Assembly: GCA_046530785.1 (NCBI GenBank)
Contig: JBHEQT010000028.1
Location: 1 to 5,933, forward strand
Direction of reading: 5' to 3'
DNA from: Arsenophonus sp046530785
GTDB taxonomy: Bacteria > Pseudomonadota > Gammaproteobacteria > Enterobacterales > Enterobacteriaceae
DNA length: 5,933 nt
Position numbers and translations under genes: made by a program. This document shows positions 1-5,920 of the stretch, in pieces. Numbering within the stretch: the stretch's first letter is position 1; each line of letters begins with the position of its first letter. Below the pieces are notes generated by a model, which did not search any database, was not told where the DNA came from, and saw only the letters and a program-made list of their open reading frames with translations.

Positions 1-171
1 ATCAGAAATATTGCTTTTACTTATTATCCATCTCGTTAGAATCTTTTCTTATCACTGATTCTTATAAATATAATTAGACTGAACGATGATGGTTGATTTA
101 AAACTATGAATTTGTTTATTTTTTTATGTCATTAAAACAAACGTTTAAATTTTGGAATATGGTTAATCATT

Positions 172-211
172 GTTAGTACGTTTACTAACCTAAAAGGTAG
201 GATTTTATCCT
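172..211. repeat. Twin small hairpins with above-background G+C
   Basis: Two inverted repeats lie side by side. The first is a 7-bp stem, GTTAGTA (172-178) with TACTAAC (183-189), around a 4-nt loop CGTT. The second is a 5-bp stem, AGGAT (199-203) with ATCCT (207-211), around TTT. Both stems contain G/C pairs, unlike most AT-only hairpins of the window. No T-run follows on the plus strand. On the minus strand the second hairpin comes first and is followed by a short ACCTTTT, which is a poor terminator. It could be a relic of an RNA structure or a chance pair. A tRNA was considered and rejected. Confidence 0.4.
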
Positions 212-343
212 TATAGTTAATGCTATTTGTATTTTATACGATAGATTATTTGAGCTACATAGTTCCAATTTTACTAGTTATTTTTAATATTATAAGATTT
301 TTATAATTTTATAGAGAGTAAGAAATTACATTTGTATAAACTT

Positions 344-387
344 AATTATCGTATGAAATCAATTCCAATTATTTTCATATGATAATT
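344..387. repeat. 15-bp imperfect inverted repeat, 14-nt loop
   Basis: Positions 344-358 pair with 373-387. Fourteen of 15 pairs are Watson-Crick and one (351 with 380) is G/T, which would still pair as G-U in RNA. The loop is 359-372. The stem includes G-C pairs at 350/381 and 355/376, so it is not merely A/T alternation. No T-run follows on the plus strand. It lies about 840 nt upstream of ygfA in DNA with no recognised gene. It may be a decayed terminator or a by-product of replication template switching; no function can be assigned. Confidence 0.5.
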
Positions 388-842
388 CTATATCTTATTA
401 CAATATCTTTCTAAAATTAAGATTTTTATTATCTTTAATATTTTTAGTTATAAAGCATTCATATATATTTTTTATATTCAATTTTTTCTTTTGCAATAGA
501 ATATTGAACATAATTTTCAATTATAGATTAAGAATCGACACAATTGAAAAATAATTTAGTGCATTACCTAAAAATTTTTCATAAAGAAATTCTATTATTA
601 GTTGATTTAATCCCTTATTTTAGCTGTATAGATTACATAAAAAAATTACGAGTGATTGATTTTAAATCATAAAAATATTAATATATCCATTTTATTTTAT
701 ATTTAATAATTTCTTTATAAAAATTATTTAAAAGAATTATTTCACAAAGAAACACTTTACAAATTTTATAATAGTGAAATTAAATATTTAAAATTATTTT
801 TAATATCATAAGATGATTGGATAGGATTTTCTTATATGTTGT

Positions 843-903
843 TTAAGTAAATATGTAGTAATGATAAATTTTATGTATTCATAAAATTTATCATTAAGTA
901 AAT
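843..903. repeat. 17-bp perfect hairpin bracketed by a 10-nt direct repeat
   Basis: Positions 859-875 pair perfectly with 880-896 around a 4-nt loop TATT (876-879), the strongest hairpin in the window. The stem has two G-C pairs (863/892, 875/880). The 10-mer TTAAGTAAAT occurs at 843-852 and again at 894-903, so the hairpin is bracketed by direct copies; the right copy shares its first three bases with the end of the stem. This looks like a very small palindromic insertion with a target duplication, but there is no transposase, and a local duplication or template-switch event would look similar. No T-run follows either arm, so it is not a classic Rho-independent terminator. Confidence 0.55.
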
Positions 904-1229
904 TTTATTCATATTAAAGTTATAAACTATTCTATTAGAAATTAATATAAAATATTAATCTTAAATAATCTTCTGGATATATACAATATATGTGCTATAT
1001 ATAGTTATTATAATTTATTTTATTTTATATCTTAAATACTACACGCATAACAATTTTATTTTTAATGATTTAATAAAAAATTATACTAGATCTAGTTATT
1101 ATGTTATTTTATTTGTAAAAACAATTTTTTAATTAATTTAATACATTAGATGAATAAAAATTTTTAAAATATATAAAAATCATCTTCTATTTTATTAATG
1201 AGATATTTTAAAAAAATTGAGATTTAATA

Positions 1230-1820
1230 ATGAAAATAACAACAGAAATACAAAGAAAAAAAATTCGAAAACAAATGAAATTAAAACGTCAACAACTTAC
1301 TAAAGCTGAACAAACTATTTTCTCAAACCAAATTTTATGTACTCTTTTACAACATCAACATATTTTCGTATCTAAATATATCGCTATATTTCTTTCTTTT
1401 AAAGGTGAAATAAATACTTATCCATTAATAAAATATCTATGGTTTCATAATAAAAAAATTTTTCTTCCTATTTTGGATACTATTACTCAATATAATATGT
1501 TGTTTTTACATTATTGTCCAGATACTAAATTGATAAAAAATTACTTTAATATTTCTGAGCCTGTCTTTAATTTAAGGGATATTATACCAATAAGACAATT
1601 AGATATTTTATTTGTACCATTAGTCGCATTTGATAAAGAAGGGCAAAGATTAGGAATGGGAGGAGGATTTTATGATAGAATTCTTGTTAATTGGCAAAAA
1701 AAACACTTTTATCCAATTGGGTTAGCTTATGATTTCCAATTGGTTAATAAAATTCCTAGCAACCCATGGGATATCCCATTACCTGAAATTATTACACCTT
1801 CAAAAATATGGTATTGGTAG
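1230..1820 (+). CDS. ygfA: 5-formyltetrahydrofolate cyclo-ligase (YgfA/Fau, MTHFS family)
   Basis: This cytosolic enzyme uses ATP to convert 5-formyl-THF (folinate) to 5,10-methenyl-THF, returning an inhibitory side product to the one-carbon folate pool. The 196-aa protein is full length for the family (about 180-200 aa in enterobacteria). Visible marks in order are the basic N-terminal helix RKQMKLKRQQL (about 13-23), FLSFKGEINTYPLI (about 54-67) with the conserved SF.GE substrate-side motif, PLVAFDKEGQRLGMGGGFYDR (130-150), which carries the glycine-rich nucleotide-binding signature, and the C-terminal WDIPLPEIITPSKIW close to the E. coli ending. I keep the ATG at 1230 because the family's N-terminal helix starts right after it; an in-frame ATG at 1275 would cut that helix. 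GAG at 1219-1221 gives a weak Shine-Dalgarno match 8 nt upstream. Parts of the gene are near 20-25% G+C with Lys/Ile/Asn-rich codons, and there are A8 runs at 1256-1263 and 1696-1703. It converges on rpiA, and no clear terminator follows. Confidence 0.95.
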   Translation: MKITTEIQRKKIRKQMKLKRQQLTKAEQTIFSNQILCTLLQHQHIFVSKYIAIFLSFKGEINTYPLIKYLWFHNKKIFLPILDTITQYNMLFLHYCPDTKLIKNYFNISEPVFNLRDIIPIRQLDILFVPLVAFDKEGQRLGMGGGFYDRILVNWQKKHFYPIGLAYDFQLVNKIPSNPWDIPLPEIITPSKIWYW

Positions 1821-2101
1821 GTAATTTACAAAAAAATTAATCAATATTCTATATAAAATCATTTAATGTATTTTATAAATGAATTTCTAATTTATTTTTC
1901 TTTCTAAATAATATTTTATTAAAGAATTTTCCATGAAATCAATAATAAATAAAAACATCTTAATAAATTTACTCTTATAAAGGGTATATTTATTATTATT
2001 ATATTTATCTAAATATTATTTTTTGATAAAATCATTTATTTAACTTAAATATTAAGATTGGTTATTTATAGTTATTTTAATAAATATTCTTTATTTTGTT
2101 T

Positions 2102-2120
2102 AACTTATTGTTAATAAGTT
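2102..2120. repeat. 8-bp hairpin with 3-nt loop
   Basis: AACTTATT (2102-2109) and AATAAGTT (2113-2120) form a perfect stem around GTT; allowing one bulged T on the right side adds two more pairs. It is the first compact hairpin downstream of ygfA, about 280 nt after the stop, and is followed only loosely by T-rich sequence. It could help end or stabilise the ygfA transcript, but with one G-C pair it is weak and may be chance. Confidence 0.3.
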
Positions 2121-2387
2121 TAATTATTTTCTGATTATTTTTTAATAAATAAAAATTTATTACTTAATAAGTACACTATAGTAAAGTAAAATTTCTATAT
2201 ACTTATTTTTATGTTACATATAAAAGAAAATTAATTAAAATCTTCATAATTTTCTTTATTGATAAATATTTAAAATAAATATAGTAAATTTTGTTAATAA
2301 TTTTTATTAATTTTGAATTATTAGAAACATATTTAATATATCTAGTATGTCACGAAGAAAGTGAAAAAGTTTATAAAAACTATAGTG

Positions 2388-2419
2388 ATTAAGTTTTAAT
2401 TTTAATTTCAAAACTTAAT
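2388..2419. repeat. 10-bp perfect inverted repeat, 12-nt loop
   Basis: ATTAAGTTTT (2388-2397) pairs with AAAACTTAAT (2410-2419) around the loop 2398-2409. Only one pair is G-C. The downstream arm is followed by TTATTT, so transcription from the ygfA side could produce a poor terminator-like structure. It lies about 570 nt past the ygfA stop, so a role for that gene is doubtful. Confidence 0.4.
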
Positions 2420-2472
2420 TTATTTAAATATAATATATTTAAAGGTAATATTTAAATAAAATATATTAATTT

Positions 2473-2520
2473 ATATAGAATTATTTTCTATATCCTAATA
2501 TTAGGATATCTTAAAGATAT
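2473..2520. repeat. Chain of three overlapping palindromes
   Basis: Three inverted repeats share their ends. ATATAGAA (2473-2480) pairs with TTCTATAT (2486-2493) around a 5-nt loop. Positions 2490-2509 form a perfect 20-nt palindrome with no spacer (ATATCCTAATATTAGGATAT). ATATCTT (2506-2512) pairs with AAGATAT (2514-2520) around one base. Because neighbouring units overlap, the folds are mutually exclusive as written and could form alternative cruciforms or RNA hairpins. The central unit has four C/G bases in a region otherwise near 10% G+C. No coding function is evident. Confidence 0.5.
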
Positions 2521-2748
2521 TTAATAACGCTTTCTTTTATAAATTAAGATGATTATATATTTTATATAATAAAAATAAGTATATTTATAAAATTTAGAAA
2601 ATAAAATAATTTAAATAAATTATTTACTATATATCAAATATAATGTGAATAAATTATTTATAATATTAAATATTTTCATTATTAAATTTTATTTATTAAT
2701 TAAATATAAGCAAATTAATAAAATAGGAAATAAAGCAGTAAATTATGA

Positions 2749-2765
2749 TATCGATCAGATCGATA
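2749..2765. repeat. GATC-containing palindrome
   Basis: TATCGATC (2749-2756) and GATCGATA (2758-2765) form an 8-bp inverted repeat around a single A. It carries two GATC sites five bases apart and two ATCGAT sites, in the middle of some of the most AT-rich DNA of the window. With six of 17 bases G or C it stands out from its surroundings. The form is that of a protein-binding half-site pair, but no gene lies nearby, so a function is not supported. Confidence 0.35.
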
Positions 2766-2966
2766 ATTAATATTATCAAATATAGTTAATAAATATTATA
2801 CCACTATATAATTTTTTATAAAGATTTAATTAATAATTTTAATACACTTAAACATTTTATAAAATATATAATAAAATAAATTATTTATTTAATACGAATA
2901 CTAAAGAAACTTAATAAATATTTAATATAAATAAAAATTACTTTTAAAATATAGAAAAAACTTATT

Positions 2967-2985
2967 ATTTAATTTAAAATTAAAT
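2967..2985. repeat. 19-nt AT-only palindrome
   Basis: ATTTAATTT (2967-2975) and AAATTAAAT (2977-2985) are exact reverse complements around one A. The element contains no G or C, and at this base composition such palindromes arise readily by chance, so I record it without assigning a role. Confidence 0.3.
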
Positions 2986-3290
2986 GTTTTCTTTATTGAT
3001 TTATAAAGTTTATTTAATAATAATATAAAAAAATTATCAAGCCATTAAAAGTGATTATTTTGAATAATCTTAATTGTAGTATTTACTATTTAGTTATTTT
3101 CAATATCTGATTTAATCATTAGTATTACAAATACATTATCACGTTATGATGATGATCAAAAATTCAGAAGAGTTTTATTATTAATTATTTATTTCTCTTC
3201 AAAATTAGATTCTTTCGTAATTACTGTTTCGAGAACATGTAAGTTAATTAAATATTTCATGTTAAAAATTTAATCATAATAAAACTATAT

Positions 3291-3326
3291 TAAAGTACTA
3301 CTATTATAGTAATAACTTTACTTTTT
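3291..3326 (+). terminator. Candidate Rho-independent terminator-like hairpin
   Basis: A hairpin is centred on 3305: 3299-3304 pairs with 3306-3311, then after one mismatch (3298/3312) 3296-3297 pairs with 3313-3314, then after a bulged A at 3315 positions 3291-3295 pair with 3316-3320. That makes about 13 pairs with one mismatch and one bulge. It is followed at 3321 by CTTTTT on the plus strand, the usual terminator layout. No plus-strand gene immediately precedes it, only an unidentified open frame ending at 3273, and ygfA stops 1.47 kb upstream. The stem is poor in G-C, so activity is uncertain. Confidence 0.3.
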
Positions 3327-4040
3327 AATATTTTAAGAATAAAAATTCAGTTTTTATATGTATATAACTAACAAAATATTTTTTACTCTTTCTTTTACAA
3401 TTTTTTATTTTATTTATTTAGTTATTTTACTATGATTTTTATTCTCTTTAGAAGAAAGTATAAAAAATAATGATTCATCAATCAAGATTCTATTACAAAA
3501 TATATAATTAAATGGAATTAAAATTCAGAATACTCTATTTAACTTATATCTGTAATAGCAATTTTAGATTATCATAATAAAAAAGTAACCTTACTTTAAT
3601 TAATTTTTAATTAAATCAAAAAGATATTTATTAACATAATTTTCAGATTAAATACTGATAAAATAGATATTAAAATTACTAGTAATCAATTCTTTTTTAT
3701 AATACATATTTATACTGTTAAACATTGATCTAACCTAATGTTAGAAGATTATTAATTCTATTTATAATTTTCATGTTTTTAAAAATAAAATTTAACCTTA
3801 AATATTACGGAAATAAATTAATAATTCACCTTATCTTAATAATAAGATTACTTATCCTAAACACCTATTATAGTAGGAATATCATTATTTCATCTAAATA
3901 TAAAAATAAATCTCAATAAAATCTCTATAATGAATAAAATAAAGAGGGAAATTTTTATATCAAACGGAAATAAATTTATAATAATTTATTTTATTAAATT
4001 TAATAGTAATATAATTTATATAGAAGAAATAAATATTTTA

Positions 4041-4062
4041 TTTAAAAAATCATAAACGATTT
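4041..4062 (-). terminator. Weak candidate terminator of rpiA
   Basis: Read on the minus strand, a 5-bp stem AAATC (4062-4058) and GATTT (4051-4047) encloses a 6-nt loop, and the T-run continues as three more T residues (4046-4044) before AAA. It begins 14 nt after the rpiA stop codon, where a terminator would be expected. The stem is short with a single G-C pair, so this is a tentative call based mainly on position. Confidence 0.3.
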
Positions 4063-4075
4063 AAATAGCAAAATA

Positions 4076-4741
4076 TTAATTTTTATTAGTCAATTTTTTT
4101 ACACCAACTGGCGTTGCCATCAAAACAATATCTGCTGAACGATTAGCAAATAATCCTGCAGTAACAACGCCGGCAATCGAATTGATTTTATTTTCAAGAT
4201 CAATAGGTTGAAGGATCTTTAAATTATGAACATCAAGAATAATGTTCCCATTATCAGTAACCACATTTTTTCGATATTCTGGTAATCCTCCTAACTTTGC
4301 TAATTGACGACTGACATAAGCACGTGCCATTGGAATTACTTCAACCGGTAATGGAAATTCACCTAAAATATCAACTTGTTTAGATTTATCAGCAATAACG
4401 ATAAATTTCTTAGCCATTGCAGCGATAACTTTTTCACGTGTTAAAGCAGCCCCACCACCTTTGATCATCATTAAATCTGAATTAAATTCATCAGTACCAT
4501 CAATATAAATATCAACAGAATCCACATCATTACTATCAAGAATAGGAATAGCTAATATTGTTAATTTCTCTGTAGAAATAAGCGAGCTAGAAACTGCACC
4601 TTTAATTAAGTGTTTTTGTGTCGCTAAGCTATCAATAAAATGTGAAACGGTAGATCCTGTTCCAATACCAACTACCATTTCTGGTTTAATATATTCCAAA
4701 ACGCTCCATGCAACAATTTTTTTTAATTCATCCTGTTTCAT
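4076..4741 (-). CDS. rpiA: Ribose-5-phosphate isomerase A
   Basis: This cytosolic enzyme interconverts ribose-5-phosphate and ribulose-5-phosphate in the non-oxidative pentose phosphate pathway, supplying ribose for nucleotides. The protein is 221 aa against 219 in E. coli and matches it over its whole length from memory. The phosphate-binding loop GIGTGST is at 25-31. The active-site block IDGTDE (80-85) keeps the residues matching E. coli Asp81 and Asp84, and MIKGGGAALTREK (92-104) keeps Lys94 and Glu103. FPLPVEVIPMARA is near 129-141, VVTDNGNIILDVHNL near 161-175 and GVVTAGLFANRSADIVL near 191-207. A change from the E. coli SSSDAST segment is seen at 51-56 (SSSLIS). The ATG complementary to 4739-4741 gives the normal N-terminus MKQDELKK; no strong Shine-Dalgarno is visible, only CAGATAA. 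G+C is about 35% in sampled stretches, well above ygfA and the spacers. An A8 run (T8 at 4717-4724) lies in codons 6-9. E. coli has serA just downstream; it is missing here. Confidence 0.97.
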   Translation of the reverse strand: MKQDELKKIVAWSVLEYIKPEMVVGIGTGSTVSHFIDSLATQKHLIKGAVSSSLISTEKLTILAIPILDSNDVDSVDIYIDGTDEFNSDLMMIKGGGAALTREKVIAAMAKKFIVIADKSKQVDILGEFPLPVEVIPMARAYVSRQLAKLGGLPEYRKNVVTDNGNIILDVHNLKILQPIDLENKINSIAGVVTAGLFANRSADIVLMATPVGVKKLTNKN

Positions 4742-4769
4742 AATTATTTATCTGTTATTTATTGCTAAA

Positions 4770-4791
4770 ATCTATTAATTAATTAATAGAT
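4770..4791. promoter_or_regulatory. 22-nt perfect palindrome upstream of rpiA
   Basis: Positions 4770-4791 are an uninterrupted perfect palindrome (core TCTATTAATTAATTAATAGA at 4771-4790), ending 28 nt before the rpiA start codon. It lies directly downstream of a TTGACA -35-like hexamer on the rpiA strand, so it would cover the -10 and start-site region. That position suits an operator or an mRNA 5' hairpin. Its interior is a simple TTAA repeat, which lowers its weight, and no regulator is identifiable. Confidence 0.4.
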
Positions 4792-4798
4792 CGTAATT

Positions 4799-4804
4799 TG
4801 TCAA
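4799..4804 (-). promoter_or_regulatory. Candidate -35 element of the rpiA promoter
   Basis: Read toward rpiA, this is an exact TTGACA, 57 nt upstream of the start codon. A -10 is not clean: the best nearby hexamers are ATTAAT (4/6 match to TATAAT) at spacing 15 or 19 and TTAATT (3/6) at spacing 16, all within the palindrome at 4770-4791. An exact TTGACA is uncommon in DNA this poor in G and C, which supports it, but the poor -10 keeps confidence low. Confidence 0.35.
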
Positions 4805-4990
4805 ATTATTGATTGAAAAATATTTCATAGTAAAATACAGAATAATATCTAAATTGAATTTTAAAAAATTTATGATTAAGTCTCTGATTTTTAAATAAAA
4901 ATATAATAATAAAAATATTCTCATCTATGAATATAGATTTGAAATCTACATCGAAAAAATTATATAAGATTCAATCTTTTTTCAAAAATT

Positions 4991-5044
4991 AAGGAGTTTA
5001 AAAATTAATTTGATCAAAAAATATTTTTAATAATATAACTCCTT
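4991..5044. repeat. AAGGAGTT/AACTCCTT inverted repeat with long loop
   Basis: AAGGAGTT (4991-4998) and AACTCCTT (5037-5044) are exact reverse complements, 8 bp with three G-C pairs, separated by 38 nt. The right arm runs into TTC on the plus strand. G-C pairs are rare in this stretch, so the match is more notable than AT-only repeats, but the long loop makes a terminator unlikely. Each arm contains a Shine-Dalgarno-like GGAG on one strand, with no supportable gene following. Confidence 0.35.
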
Positions 5045-5893
5045 TTCAATTTATTTATCAAATATAAGAATTTATTTCTCTATTATATTAAGTTTCAATT
5101 ATTAAAAAATAAAATAAAAGAAGAAAATATTACATATATACAATTTTTTTGTTGATAGAGGTTAATCTTGATAGATTACTAACTTAGTTTCTGTATAATC
5201 TTAATTTACAGTATTGGATAATGAGAAAGTTGATATTCTTCTCAATATTTTAAATAAAAGATAAAACTAAAACTAATAATTTATTAGTAGAATGAGATAA
5301 TTACCTTATAATTAGTATTTAATCAAAAGTATTAACAAAATATATCTTTCTGATAGGATAATCATTAATACATTTAAATAATTATTCATTTATCTCTTAA
5401 CTAATGGTTTCTAAATTTTATTTTTATTTTTAATAGTAAATAATTATTAACTAGAAAAAATATCTATGTCATTTTTAATTATTTGGATGATATTCCTAAA
5501 TATCTTATTAAAAAGCATAATAATATCTTTAGTAATTTTTTAGTATACCGTAAATTCATAAAATTTTTCTATAAATTATCAAGACTTTAATTTTTTATGT
5601 GATACCGAATTATTTATAAATGTTCAATGGATTAAATCAAGATGAATTAAGTTGATCTTTCTTATATACTCTGGTTAATATCCAACTTATTAGTATTAAC
5701 TATTATACGTTTTAATTTATTTAAAAGATTGATAACATAAATTAATTAAAACTATAATAAAACTAGTTTTCAAATATTAAAAATATTATAATAATAATAT
5801 AAAAATAAAATTAGCTTTTTAATTCAATATCTAGAAACCGATCCCTTCAGGAATTTATTTTTATTAAAATATAATCTAATAATTATATTATAT

Positions 5894-5920
5894 TTTTCAT
5901 CAAATTTAAATTTATGAAAA
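5894..5920. repeat. 13-bp near-palindrome with one bulged base
   Basis: TTTTCAT (5894-5900) pairs with ATGAAAA (5914-5920), and inside it AAATTT (5902-5907) pairs with AAATTT (5908-5913). The only unpaired base is C5901. The result is a 27-nt almost uninterrupted palindrome with one G-C pair. It sits 13 nt from the window edge, so a neighbouring gene that might explain it cannot be seen. Confidence 0.35.

Larger units (their letters stand above)
1..1229. other. Gene-free AT-rich region upstream of ygfA
   Basis: I find no supportable gene here on either strand; open frames are short, lack start signals and resemble no family I recognise. In E. coli the DNA just upstream of fau carries ssrS (6S RNA) and zapA, with ygfB and pepP diverging beyond; none is recognisable here, so this is probably their decayed remains (inference from synteny). 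Composition is uneven: positions 1-240 are about 24% G+C by hand count, close to parts of ygfA, while later stretches are lower. The region holds hairpins at 172-211, 344-387 and 859-896 (listed separately), a 12-nt palindrome ACTAGATCTAGT at 1085-1096 and an AT-only 8-bp hairpin at 941-959. A TATAAT occurs at 1009-1014 but no -35 partner is visible, so I do not call a promoter for ygfA. Confidence 0.7.
1821..4075. other. Long gene-free spacer between convergent ygfA and rpiA
   Basis: This 2.26 kb stretch separates two converging genes and contains no gene I can support. In E. coli the equivalent interval is filled by serA (about 1.2 kb, same strand as rpiA); I looked for SerA motifs such as the GCFCIGTN and GHIGTQLG segments on the minus strand and saw none, so serA is lost or eroded beyond recognition. 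G+C falls as low as about 5% at 2581-2700 and rises to about 23% at 3121-3240. Inverted repeats at 2102-2120, 2388-2419, 2473-2520, 2749-2765, 2967-2985 and 3291-3326 are listed separately. Smaller ones include TCTAAC/GTTAGA at 3729-3745, ATCTTA/TAAGAT at 3833-3848, CCTATTA/TAGTAGG (one T/G pair) at 3864-3877, and AATAAGTA (2166-2173) with TACTTATT (2200-2207) before a T-run. Confidence 0.75.

Noticed and set aside
150..211. Possible tRNA formed by the twin hairpins
   Set aside because: The first stem would leave an 8-nt anticodon loop, the second lacks a 7-nt TTCGA-type loop, and no acceptor stem or D-arm can be drawn.
132..233. Open minus-strand frame of about 33 codons
   Set aside because: It has no start codon with a ribosome-binding site at its beginning, is short, and resembles no known protein; such runs occur by chance.
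1009..1014. TATAAT as a -10 element for ygfA
   Set aside because: No TTGACA-like sequence at the right spacing, more than 200 nt from the start codon, and TATAAT is common by chance in such AT-rich DNA.
3172..3259. Minus-strand mini-ORF of about 23 codons starting with ATG
   Set aside because: No Shine-Dalgarno, no recognisable family, and it overlaps the equally unconvincing plus-strand open frame at 3094-3273.
3512..3577. Plus-strand ATG mini-ORF of about 21 codons
   Set aside because: Too short, no ribosome-binding site, no similarity I recognise, and composition typical of the surrounding spacer.
4934..4948. TAGATTT/AAATCTA repeat that resembles a tRNA anticodon arm
   Set aside because: There is only one base between the arms unless pairs are opened, and no T-arm or acceptor stem flanks it.
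3874..5498. Inverted 12-mer TAGGAATATCAT at 3874-3885 and 5487-5498 as a dispersed repeat
   Set aside because: At this base composition many shared 12-mers are expected in 6 kb; the match does not extend.
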